Source: Streptomyces xanthophaeus (GTDB lineage: Bacteria > Actinomycetota > Actinomycetes > Streptomycetales > Streptomycetaceae). From it: a DNA stretch of 64,000 nt. This document shows positions 15,258 to 23,573 of the stretch, one piece after another. The position numbers and the translations under genes are program-made. The notes under the pieces are model-generated. The model did no database searches. It was given only the letters and a program-made list of their open reading frames with translations, and had not been told where the DNA came from. The number at the start of each line of letters is the position of its first letter. The first letter of the stretch is position 1. Location of the stretch: the NCBI RefSeq assembly GCF_030440515.1, contig NZ_CP076543.1, forward strand, positions 372,001-436,000, written 5' to 3'.

Positions 15258-16889
15258 ATGACTACTCAGCACACCGCAGCGCTCGTGGCAGCGGCACGCG
15301 CGGGTGACCTTCGCGCGCAGGACGAGCTCGTCAGCACCCATCTCCCGCTCGTCTACAACATCGTCGGGCGGGCCCTCAACGGGTCCTGCGACGTGGACGA
15401 CGTGGTGCAGGACACGATGCTGCGGGCGCTCGACGGGCTGGGCGGCCTGCGCGTGGACGAGAGCTTCCGGTCCTGGCTGGTGGCGATCGCGATGAACCGC
15501 GTGCGGGCGCACTGGCAGGCCCGGCAGAGCGGTTTCGGCGAGAGCACGCTGGAGGCCGCGAGCGACGTCGCCGACCCGGGTGCCGACTTCGTCGACCTGA
15601 CCGTCACCCGCCTCCAGCTCGCCGGACAGCGGCGCGAGACGGCCCGGGCCACCCGCTGGCTGGAACCCGAGGACCGGGCGCTGCTGTCCCTCTGGTGGCT
15701 GGAGTGCGCCGGGGAGCTGACCCGGTCCGAGGTGGCCAGTGCGCTGGAACTGTCCCCGCAGCACACGGCGGTCCGGGTGCAGCGGATGAAGGCGCAGCTG
15801 GAGTCGGCCCGCGTGGTGGAGCGCGCGCTGGACACCCACCCGGCGTGCGAGGAGCTGCGGACCGTGATGGCGGGCTGGGACGGGGAGCCCTCGGCGCTGT
15901 GGCGCAAGCGAATAGCCCGGCACGCCCGTGAATGCGTACGTTGCTCCGGCCTGTGGAGCGGGCTGGTTCCGGCGGAGGGACTGCTGGCCGGTCTGGCCCT
16001 GGTACCGGTCTCGGCGGCCCTGCTGGCGGGGATGAAGTCGGCGGGGGCGGCCGGCTTCGCCCCTGCGAGCGTCGCCTTCGCCGAAGGTGTCGACGGGGGC
16101 TTCGGCGGCGGCTTCGACGACGCCGCGACCCAGCTCACCCCGGTGGCCGACGTGGGCGGCGGTGGCCGCGGCGCGCTGCGCAAGCGCCGGCAGAGCCGCC
16201 GCCGGGTGATCGGCGGTGCGGTGCTCGCCGCCTGCGTCGCGGGCGGCGGGCTCGTGTACCTCGGGGGCCTGCCCGGTTCCGGTGACACGAAGGAAGGCGC
16301 CGCCGCGGCCCCGACCCCGCTGGCCGCGCTCTCGGCGACCGAATCCGCCGCTCCGCCCTCGGAGTCGGCCTCTCCCTCCGCGTCCGCCTCGCCGTCCCCG
16401 TCGGCCTCCGCCTCGCCGAGTCCGTCGGCGAGCCCGAGCCCGGCGCAGTCCAAGAGCAAGTCCCCGAGCCCGAAGGCCTCGGCGGTCAAGCCGGCGCCCG
16501 CCCCGCCGTCGGGCGTGGCCGGGCAGGTCGTGGCCCTGGTCAACAGCGAGCGGGCGGCGGCCGGCTGCGGCCCCCTCAAGGAGGACCCGCAGCTGCGTGC
16601 GGCGGCTCAGGGGCACTCCGACGACATGGCGGCCCGGGACTACTTCGATCACACCAGCCCCGACGGCAAGGACCCGGGCGACCGGACGACCGCGGCCGGG
16701 TACCGCTGGTCGACGTACGGGGAGAACATCGCGCGGGGCCAGCAGACGGCCCAGTCGGTCATGGACTCCTGGATGAAGAGCCCGGGCCACAAGGCGAACA
16801 TCCTCAACTGCTCCTTCAAGGACATCGGCGTCGGCATCCACCAGGGCGCGGGCGGCCCCTGGTGGACGCAGAACTTCGGCGCGCGGTAG
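15258..16889 (+). CDS. ECF-type sigma factor fused to zinc anti-sigma motif, membrane helix and CAP (SCP) domain
   Basis: A 543-residue single polypeptide. Residues 10-90 hold sigma region 2 (DVDDVVQDTMLRAL) and about 130-185 hold region 4 (LTRSEVASALELSPQHTAVRVQRMK). Residues 222-229 read HARECVRC, the Hx3Cx2C zinc motif of ZAS anti-sigma factors. A transmembrane helix spans about 316-338. A Ser/Pro-rich linker (360-418) leads to an outside CAP domain (420-543), with GHSDDMA, GENIA and HKANIL motifs and two cysteines (C437, C518). It looks like a membrane-tethered transcription factor whose sigma part may be freed on a signal at the envelope. The ATG at 15258 starts the normal sigma N-terminus. 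Confidence 0.88.
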   Translation: MTTQHTAALVAAARAGDLRAQDELVSTHLPLVYNIVGRALNGSCDVDDVVQDTMLRALDGLGGLRVDESFRSWLVAIAMNRVRAHWQARQSGFGESTLEAASDVADPGADFVDLTVTRLQLAGQRRETARATRWLEPEDRALLSLWWLECAGELTRSEVASALELSPQHTAVRVQRMKAQLESARVVERALDTHPACEELRTVMAGWDGEPSALWRKRIARHARECVRCSGLWSGLVPAEGLLAGLALVPVSAALLAGMKSAGAAGFAPASVAFAEGVDGGFGGGFDDAATQLTPVADVGGGGRGALRKRRQSRRRVIGGAVLAACVAGGGLVYLGGLPGSGDTKEGAAAAPTPLAALSATESAAPPSESASPSASASPSPSASASPSPSASPSPAQSKSKSPSPKASAVKPAPAPPSGVAGQVVALVNSERAAAGCGPLKEDPQLRAAAQGHSDDMAARDYFDHTSPDGKDPGDRTTAAGYRWSTYGENIARGQQTAQSVMDSWMKSPGHKANILNCSFKDIGVGIHQGAGGPWWTQNFGAR

Positions 16890-16932
16890 GAGGCGGCGCA
16901 GCGGTCGCCCGGCCCCGGCCGTCGGGGTCCCG

Positions 16933-17787
16933 TCAGGGCTGCAGGCCTCGCAGCTTCTCCGGGTTGACGGTGACGCGCAGTGCGGTGATCCGGCCGTCGG
17001 CGGCCTCGAAGGTCATGGCCCCGACGGTCGCGCCGTTGTGGACGAGCAGCAGGCCGGGCTCGCCGTTGATCTCCGCGGGGCGCATCGCCCCGTCGCTGGC
17101 TCCGGACTTGGCCAGGACGCCGAGCCACCAGCGGGCGACGTGGTCGGCTCCGTGCAGCGGGCGGCGGGCGGCGGTGACGACGCCGCCGCCGTCGGCCCAG
17201 GAGACGATGTCGGGGGCGAGGACCGTGAGCACCTCGCCGAGGTCCCCGCCGAGGCAGGCCTGCCGGAACTTCTCGACGATCTCGCGCTGCTCGGCCGCCT
17301 TCGCGGTGAAGCGGGGGCGGCGCGCCCGGACGTGTTCGCGGGCCCGGTGGGCGGACTGGCGCACGCTCACCTCGGACTTCCCGACGACCTCCGCGATCTC
17401 GGCATACGAATACCCGAACACCTCGCGGAGCATGAAGACCGCGCGCTCGGTCGGGGTCAGGGTCTCCAGTACGACCAGGACGGCCATGGAGACGGTGTCG
17501 GCGAGTTCGGCCTCCTCGGCGATGTCGGGCGAGGTGAGGAGGGGTTCGGGGAGCCAGGGTCCGACGTACGCCTCGCGGACGACCTGGGCCGACCTGAGCC
17601 GGTTGAGACTGAGGTTGGTGACGGTGCGCACCAGGTAGGCTCTGGGGTTCTCGACCGCCGTGCGGTCGGTGCGGTGCCAGGCGAGCCAGGCGTCCTGCAC
17701 GATGTCCTCGGCGTCGGCGACGCTGCCCAGCATGCGGTAGGCCGTGCCGAACAGCAGGCGCCGGTGGTCCTCGAAGTTGTCACTCAT
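16933..17787 (-). CDS. ECF41-like sigma factor (SigJ type) with C-terminal SnoaL-like domain
   Basis: A 284-residue sigma factor. Region 2 (LLFGTAYRMLGSVADAEDIVQDAWLAW) and region 4 (LTPTERAVFMLREVFGYSYAEIAEVVGKSEVSVRQ) are followed by an NTF2/SnoaL-like extension (about 175-284). The extension bears WADGGGVV and VNPEKL, variants of the DGGGK and NPDKL motifs that in the ECF41 group let the tail regulate the sigma factor in cis. ECF41 genes usually stand beside a carboxymuconolactone-decarboxylase or oxidoreductase gene; none is here. ATG 17787 was preferred over GTG 17796 three codons upstream; neither has a clear ribosome site. Confidence 0.87.
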   Translation of the reverse strand: MSDNFEDHRRLLFGTAYRMLGSVADAEDIVQDAWLAWHRTDRTAVENPRAYLVRTVTNLSLNRLRSAQVVREAYVGPWLPEPLLTSPDIAEEAELADTVSMAVLVVLETLTPTERAVFMLREVFGYSYAEIAEVVGKSEVSVRQSAHRAREHVRARRPRFTAKAAEQREIVEKFRQACLGGDLGEVLTVLAPDIVSWADGGGVVTAARRPLHGADHVARWWLGVLAKSGASDGAMRPAEINGEPGLLLVHNGATVGAMTFEAADGRITALRVTVNPEKLRGLQP

Positions 17788-17852
17788 GATCACCACGGTG
17801 TCATCCGCGGACCCGGATCATCAAGGGCGGTCGGCGGGGGGCTTCCTGGGTG

Positions 17853-19244
17853 TCAGTGGTGGAAGCCGGACCGCGGCGCGGCGGCCGCTACGGGCGGGGG
17901 CGTGGCCTTCAGGTGTTCCACGGCCGCACGCAGGTCGGTGACGAGTAGCGCCATCTGATCGCGGGTCACGCCGTGCCGGACGAGGACGCGTTGGACGACC
18001 GTGTCGTCGCGGTCGGCGGGCAGCGGGTACGAGGGCACCTGCCAGCCGCGCATGCGCAGCCGGTCGGAGAGGTCGTAGAGGCTGAATCCGGCGGTGTCGG
18101 GGTCGGCGAGTGTGTAGGAGACGGCGGGCAGGGCGCCCTGGCCGTCGTAGAGGAGGGTGAAGTCGCCCATGCCGGCGATCTGCCGGGCGAGGTACTGGGC
18201 GGTGTCGGCGCAGGCCTCCTGGACGCGCCGGTAGCCGGCCCGGCCCAGGCGCAAGAACAGGTAGTACTGCGCGATGATCTCACCGCCCGGGCGGGAGAAG
18301 TTGAGGGCGAAGGTCGGCATGTCGCCGCCGAGGTAGTCGACGTTGAAAACGAGGTCGGCGGGGAGCAGGTCGGCGGTGCGCCAGACGATCCAGCCGACTC
18401 CCAGCGGCGCGAGCCCGTACTTGTGACCCGAGGTGTTGACGGAGGCGACGCGCTCCAGCCGGAAGTCCCACACCACGTCGGGGTGGAGGAAGGGCGCCAC
18501 GAACCCGCCGCTCGCACCGTCCACGTGGATGGGCACGTCCCAGCCGTGCTCGGCCTGGATCCGGTCGAGCTCGGCGGCGATCTCGGCCACGGGCTCGTAG
18601 TCGCAGGTGTACGTGACGCCGAGGATGGCGACGACGCCGATGGTGTTCTCGTCGACGTACTCGGCGAGCTGATGGGCCTGGAGACCGGTGGCGCCGGCCT
18701 CGATCGGGACCTGGCGCAGTTCGACGTCGAAGTAGCGGGCGAACTTCTCCCAGCAGATCTGGACCGGGCCGCACACCAGGTTGGGGCGGTCGGTGGGCAG
18801 ACCCTCGGCGCGGCGGCGCTCGCGCCAGCGCCATTTGAGGGCGAGGCCGCCGAGCATGGCGGCCTCGCTGGAGCCGGTGGTGGAGCAGCCGGCCGCGGTG
18901 GTGCCGGCGGGCGCGTTCCACAGGTCGGCCAGGATGTTGACGCAGCGGGACTCGATCTCGGCGGTCTGCGGGTACTCGTCCTTGTCGATCATGTTCTTGT
19001 CGAGGCAGACGTTCATCAGGCGGTGCACGCCCTCGTCCGACCAGGTGGTGCAGAAGGTGGCCAGGTTCTGGGCCGCGTTCCCGTCCAGGAGCAGTTCGTT
19101 GCGCAGCAGCTCGTAGACGACCTCGGTGGGTGAGTGGTCCTCAGGAATCCTGTACTTGGGGAGGATCTGGCCGCTCAGCGTGGACGTGAACACGTCCGTG
19201 TCGGCGTCCTGAGCGCGTGCGTCCTTCGTCTCATGAAGAGCCAT
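17853..19244 (-). CDS. gad: Glutamate decarboxylase
   Basis: A 463-residue PLP enzyme converting glutamate to GABA and CO2 with proton uptake. It aligns along its whole length with GadB-type decarboxylases. GCSTTGSSEAAMLGGLALKWRWR lies near residues 119-141, HVDGASGGF at 240-248 and the PLP lysine K275 in SVNTSGHKYG. The C-terminus ends in HH like the pH-switch tail of E. coli GadB, though the rest of the tail is longer. The ATG at 19244 gives the normal N-terminus. No antiporter gene is adjacent, so a role in acid resistance or GABA supply is open. It is probably transcribed alone. Confidence 0.93.
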   Translation of the reverse strand: MALHETKDARAQDADTDVFTSTLSGQILPKYRIPEDHSPTEVVYELLRNELLLDGNAAQNLATFCTTWSDEGVHRLMNVCLDKNMIDKDEYPQTAEIESRCVNILADLWNAPAGTTAAGCSTTGSSEAAMLGGLALKWRWRERRRAEGLPTDRPNLVCGPVQICWEKFARYFDVELRQVPIEAGATGLQAHQLAEYVDENTIGVVAILGVTYTCDYEPVAEIAAELDRIQAEHGWDVPIHVDGASGGFVAPFLHPDVVWDFRLERVASVNTSGHKYGLAPLGVGWIVWRTADLLPADLVFNVDYLGGDMPTFALNFSRPGGEIIAQYYLFLRLGRAGYRRVQEACADTAQYLARQIAGMGDFTLLYDGQGALPAVSYTLADPDTAGFSLYDLSDRLRMRGWQVPSYPLPADRDDTVVQRVLVRHGVTRDQMALLVTDLRAAVEHLKATPPPVAAAAPRSGFHH

Positions 19245-19329
19245 ATCGGGACTATAGGTGCAAAGCCGACCTTACGGCGGACGCTGTCGGTGTCGGTGGC
19301 TGCGAGGCGGATGGAGGCCGAGGCCGTGT

Positions 19330-22300
19330 TCAGTGAAGGGTCAGCCCGAACTCGGCCGCAACGCGCTGAAGCCCCTCGGTCTCCGGCAGGACCGGCTGCC
19401 TCTCAGCCTCGCGGACGTCCACCCCTTCGAAGATCCCCCAGCACCGATGACCTCCGAATCGCGAGCGGAAGGTGATGCCGTGGATGCGGCGCTCACCGGC
19501 GGGTGCCCGCTGTGCACGTGCCCACGTACCGATTCCTTGGGTGATCCTTCGCTCGAAGCCGTTCATGTCACCTGCCGTCAGTCTCTCCACTCCGAGGGAG
19601 TCCAGTTCTGGGCGGAGCACACGGCTGAGCACCTGCAGGGTGGTGTCGTCGGTGACGTCGAGAAAATGGGCGTCCGGTGGAAGCAGCAGCCGGACCAGTA
19701 CAAGCCGCGCCCGCCAGTCCCTCGGGATATGACCGGGCGCCAGAAACCCGGCATCGGTATTCCAGTCTTCCCCGATAATGTCTCGCACGTCCGGAGCGAC
19801 CCGAAACGAAGCGAGTGCTTCGGGGAAGCAGCCGTCGATGTCCGAGGCACAGTACAAAGTGCCCTGGTTCGGCCCGCTCCAGCGGTCTTGGGCGCCCGAC
19901 GCCCCGGAGTCGTCAAGGGTGTAGGAGAACTTCAGCGGTTCGCGTGACCTACCCAGCCGCCAGATTCCGTGGTCGGGGGCCGGAACCAGCATGATTTCGG
20001 CCTTGCCAGGCGCAGGAGCAGCGGAACCGTGTGACCTTCCGGCCTGCTCCCTGAGGGTGTCCAGGGCAGCCCAGCGGCGCTCCCATCGTTGCACCTCGGA
20101 GTCCCGGAGAGACGCCCTCTTGCCGTATTGGTCGAAGGACAGCAGCGCTTGGACCAGGGCGAGGAATGTGCGGTGCGAGGGGAACGATCTGCCCCGCAGG
20201 GTCCTGCTGATCGTCGCCACTCCCAAATGATCCCCGCGGGATGTCATCATCTCGATCTGACGCAAGGTGGGGTTGCCCCCGGAGAGGCGCAACGCCGTGA
20301 GGTCGGCGGCAAGCAAGGCCAGTTGGGCCGCGAAGTCTCCGTCCCCCTTGCGGAGCTCGGGTGCCTCGCCGGCACGGAGGAACGTGACGGCTGCCTCGGG
20401 AACCGTCACCGGCTCCGGCTCGGTACGCGGACGCGGCTCCTCGACGAGCAGATAGACCGGTTCCCTGCCGTTGTCGAAGCGGATCGCGTGCAACGCTTCG
20501 CTGCCCCGGAGCTCCGGCCCGTACAGCTCGACCATCAGCCGTTCCGAGGCTGCGGCACACCACAGTTGCCCGTCCCGGGAAGGGTGACGGCTGACGGAGT
20601 CCAGTACGCCGAGCAGCGTCGAGTCCGGCGACTCACCCGGAGGACTGAAGTCCATCGCGACACGGACCGGGCCCCACCGGGCCGCCGCTCCGGTCTCGTC
20701 CTGCTCCAGCGCGTGCTGCAGGCAGGCGAGGAACGTGGTCAGCAGCAGGGGTTCGGCACGGTCCACGGGGAAGAGGACACGGACGGTTCCGGACCGGGGG
20801 ACGCCGACCTCCAGGCCGGCCTCGCGGAGGGAGGTCCCATCGATCATGTCCCGCAGCAATTGCGCCAGACGGTACACCTCGCTGTCGGCGGACACGGCGA
20901 GGTGGATCCGTGAATCACCTCCCCTCGCCGCGGCCGGCCGCTCGACCGTAGCCAGGGGCAGGGCGTGACCGTCCGCGCGCAGGACGCCCGAAGGGTCGGA
21001 GATCAAGGCCATGCCCGCTGCCGCCGTGGCCTGCCGGCGGGCCAGGTACCGGGTCACACCCTCCAGGGTGGCCTGCTCCTCCGACCGTTTGATCAGCTCC
21101 CGCAGAGAACTGGCGACCTGCGGCGGGTAGGCGTAAGTACGGCGGTTCCAGGCGAGTGGCTCGTGCGGGTCCCGCCGGTCCTGATCCTCCTGTGGCCCCG
21201 CCGGTTCCCGGTGGTGGGGGCGCAGGAGACCGGCGAGGAAGACCTCGGCCAGGTGTTCCGGCCTCGATTCCGGCACGGCCGAGCGCTGGACGAGCCGCAT
21301 CAGGGGGATGGTCAGGGCCGAACCGGCGCAGGCGAGGTGGGCCGCCAACCGCTGGGCCGGCAGCGAGGCGTATCCCAGAAAGTCCTCGAGAGCCTGCTCA
21401 GCCGTCTGGGGATCTGCGTCACCGACGGCACCGTCGGGTACCCGGCCGTCGTCACCGCGGTCTTCCACGATGTCGCCCCGTGCACCGTCCCACGGAACCC
21501 CTAGGTCGACGACAGGCAGTGCTGCTTCGCCGGCGGACGTGCCCACCAGCCTGGCCCAGGCCGTCGCCGATGAACCCGAGACGGCGTCGATCACGGGAAT
21601 CGCCATCCCGGGCACGGGAAGCAGCCCGCCGGGGATCCGGGGATGCCTGAGTGTCAGGTTGCGGTTCGACGTGCCCGGCCGTGCGGCGGAGACCATGAGT
21701 CGCGTCGTGGGCAGCCCGGTTTCCTGCCACGTGTGCTCCGGGAGTACCTGGAGGACGGCCAGCGGCCCTCGCCGTCCCCACACGTGCAACATGCGTTGCG
21801 CTGCGCCCGTGGACCATGCCTCGCTCACGGCATCGGTCAGGACGAGGACCAGGTGGCGCTCGCCTCCCACCGTCGCGGTACGGGGAGCGCCTGGCCGGAA
21901 GGGCTCTGCCGTCAGCCGGATCGCGTCGCAGCGGTCGGTGTTCATTCCGAGGAGGCGGGTGCGGCCGAAGGCACGCAGACGGTGAAGTGCCTGGTAGAGC
22001 TCGTACGCCGCGTCGTGCCAGATCGCCATGGACAGTCCGTCGTCGACCACCAGGGTCACGTCGAGGAGCAGCTCTCCGGCCGGGCGCAGCGCGACGTCGG
22101 GGAACCCGTCCGCGATGGCGGAGATCGTGCCGGCCAGATCCAGCTCATGGCGGACACGGGAGCGGACCGTGGTGCGCAGGGGACGCAGCGACCGTTCCAG
22201 CGAGCGGAGGTCCGGCAGGGCCTTGGGGGTGCCGATGCGCAGGTGCGTGACGGCTGGCCCGGAGGCACCGGGGCCCTCTGCGGTGGAGTACAGCGCCCGC

Positions 22301-22530
22301 TTCCGGTGCGTGGACGGTGGCAGGCCGACTTCGAGCGGCTGGGTGTGCTGGATCCGGCGGTCGTACGGGGTGTTCCGGGAGCTGCCGGGGCGGGCATTGC
22401 CGTCCGCAGGCTGCGTGGGTGCGGTCCGGAGCGGCAGTTCCTGAGTGGCGAGCCAGATGATGTCAGCGAGCTCCTCGGGCTCGGGGTCGTAGCCGGCTGC
22501 CCGTAGCGCTTCGCGGAGCCGGGCGATCAC
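19330..22530 (-). CDS. SAV_2336-type vWA protein with C-terminal RES-like effector domain
   Basis: A 1066-residue protein, last in the four-gene operon. Its N-terminus (IARLREALRAAGYDPEPEELADIIWLA) matches SAV_2336-type proteins. Residues about 155-330 form a vWA-like Rossmann fold (LLLDVTLVVDDGLSM with a degenerate MIDAS; LVLVLTDAVSEAWSTG). The middle (about 390-860) is helical. The C-terminus (about 870-1040) fits the RES domain: RWSGPNQGTLYCASDIDGCFPEAL gives the family Arg (R883) and Glu (E904), and GITFRSRFGG gives the Ser (S1023). RES toxins of RES-Xre modules destroy NAD+. The start is GTG 22530, overlapping the ATPase TGA stop as GTGA. It is probably the ATPase-partner subunit carrying a toxic output domain. 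Confidence 0.78.
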   Translation of the reverse strand: MIARLREALRAAGYDPEPEELADIIWLATQELPLRTAPTQPADGNARPGSSRNTPYDRRIQHTQPLEVGLPPSTHRKRALYSTAEGPGASGPAVTHLRIGTPKALPDLRSLERSLRPLRTTVRSRVRHELDLAGTISAIADGFPDVALRPAGELLLDVTLVVDDGLSMAIWHDAAYELYQALHRLRAFGRTRLLGMNTDRCDAIRLTAEPFRPGAPRTATVGGERHLVLVLTDAVSEAWSTGAAQRMLHVWGRRGPLAVLQVLPEHTWQETGLPTTRLMVSAARPGTSNRNLTLRHPRIPGGLLPVPGMAIPVIDAVSGSSATAWARLVGTSAGEAALPVVDLGVPWDGARGDIVEDRGDDGRVPDGAVGDADPQTAEQALEDFLGYASLPAQRLAAHLACAGSALTIPLMRLVQRSAVPESRPEHLAEVFLAGLLRPHHREPAGPQEDQDRRDPHEPLAWNRRTYAYPPQVASSLRELIKRSEEQATLEGVTRYLARRQATAAAGMALISDPSGVLRADGHALPLATVERPAAARGGDSRIHLAVSADSEVYRLAQLLRDMIDGTSLREAGLEVGVPRSGTVRVLFPVDRAEPLLLTTFLACLQHALEQDETGAAARWGPVRVAMDFSPPGESPDSTLLGVLDSVSRHPSRDGQLWCAAASERLMVELYGPELRGSEALHAIRFDNGREPVYLLVEEPRPRTEPEPVTVPEAAVTFLRAGEAPELRKGDGDFAAQLALLAADLTALRLSGGNPTLRQIEMMTSRGDHLGVATISRTLRGRSFPSHRTFLALVQALLSFDQYGKRASLRDSEVQRWERRWAALDTLREQAGRSHGSAAPAPGKAEIMLVPAPDHGIWRLGRSREPLKFSYTLDDSGASGAQDRWSGPNQGTLYCASDIDGCFPEALASFRVAPDVRDIIGEDWNTDAGFLAPGHIPRDWRARLVLVRLLLPPDAHFLDVTDDTTLQVLSRVLRPELDSLGVERLTAGDMNGFERRITQGIGTWARAQRAPAGERRIHGITFRSRFGGHRCWGIFEGVDVREAERQPVLPETEGLQRVAAEFGLTLH

Positions 22531-23573
22531 GTCAGGGCATCCGCGTCGTCCAGGGGGCGCAGTACCGCTTCGAGGACATGGGGGTCCAGCGCGACGTTGG
22601 ACAGCCGCAAATGGATGGCGTTCAGCAGTTGGTCGGTGGCCAGTCGTCCGTCCTGGCCCGCCTGGCTGAACCTTGTGATGAGTTGCTGGACGGCTGCCGT
22701 GGTCTGTTCGTCGGCGGTGGCGAGGTCCTGGGCGAACTGCGCTTCGACCACCGAGGTCAGGTGTTCCTGATCGGGGTCGTCGAGAAAGAGCCGCACGCAG
22801 CGGCGCAGGAACGCCGGCGGGAAGTCGCGTTCGCCGTTGCTGGTGATGACCACGACCGGGAACTCCTGGCAGTACACCCATCCGTTCGATACTTCGCCGG
22901 CGCCCTGTACCTCCTCGCACGTGTCGTTCCCCTCCGCACCGCTCCCGTCGTTCGCCGCGGGGGGACGGTGTCGGGCGGTGCGGGCGACGCCTACGCGTGC
23001 GTGCTGCTGTCCGGTCGCGCTGGAGTGCCTGCTGAGTTCCGGGATCTCGAACGCGCCCTCTTCGAAGACCGTCAACAGGTCGTTGGGCAGGTCGATGTCG
23101 CCCTTGTCCAGCTCGTCGATGAGCAACACGCGCGGCCGTCCCGGCGAGGCGGCAAGGGCGGTGCCCAAGGGGCCGAGTGTGATGTAGTCCTCGACCGGCC
23201 GGGAAGGTGTGCCCTGACGCTGGTGCAGGGTGGCATCCCGGAGCCGGGCCACCGCGTCGTAGCGGTAGAGGGCGTCACTCAGCACGGAACGGGAGTTCAC
23301 CGGCCAGTGCAGGACGTCCCCGAGGCCGAGGTCATCCGCGACGGCGTGGGCGAGGGAGGACTTGCCCACGCCGGGAAAGCCCGTGACCAGCAGGGGGCGG
23401 CGCAGGTGCAGTGAGGTGTTGACGATGTCGATGTCCTGCGGACGCATGATGTACGGCGGCCTCTTGGGGCGGTGGTCACCGAAACGTCGCCAGGGCGGCC
23501 CGGGCGGCAGACGGACGGGAAACGCGTCGTGCGGGCCACGGAAGAGCGCCCCGGGGCGGTCGTCGGTGTTCAT
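22527..23573 (-). CDS. MoxR-family AAA+ ATPase
   Basis: A 348-residue AAA+ ATPase. Walker A GFPGVGKSS (65-73), Walker B VLLIDELDKGD (149-159), sensor-1 VVITSNGERDFPPAF (241-255) and arginine finger RRC (257-259) are all present. After the Walker B helix comes an insert of about 50 residues (181-232) rich in charged residues that most MoxR proteins lack. MoxR ATPases remodel targets together with vWA proteins, and here the vWA-type partner is encoded just downstream. The ATG at 23573 overlaps the stop of the upstream protease as ATGA, and the gene's own stop overlaps the next GTG start. It is probably the NTP-dependent switch of the system. Confidence 0.9.
   Translation of the reverse strand: MNTDDRPGALFRGPHDAFPVRLPPGPPWRRFGDHRPKRPPYIMRPQDIDIVNTSLHLRRPLLVTGFPGVGKSSLAHAVADDLGLGDVLHWPVNSRSVLSDALYRYDAVARLRDATLHQRQGTPSRPVEDYITLGPLGTALAASPGRPRVLLIDELDKGDIDLPNDLLTVFEEGAFEIPELSRHSSATGQQHARVGVARTARHRPPAANDGSGAEGNDTCEEVQGAGEVSNGWVYCQEFPVVVITSNGERDFPPAFLRRCVRLFLDDPDQEHLTSVVEAQFAQDLATADEQTTAAVQQLITRFSQAGQDGRLATDQLLNAIHLRLSNVALDPHVLEAVLRPLDDADALT

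Noticed and set aside
16440..16510. Ser/Pro-rich repeats in the sigma-CAP gene as a separate repeat element
   Set aside because: They encode the normal flexible linker before the CAP domain and are not exact DNA repeats.
22531..22920. N-terminal extension of the vWA/RES gene into the MoxR gene
   Set aside because: The GTG at 22530 overlaps the ATPase stop (GTGA) and begins the SAV_2336-like N-terminus; the extension is antiframe MoxR.
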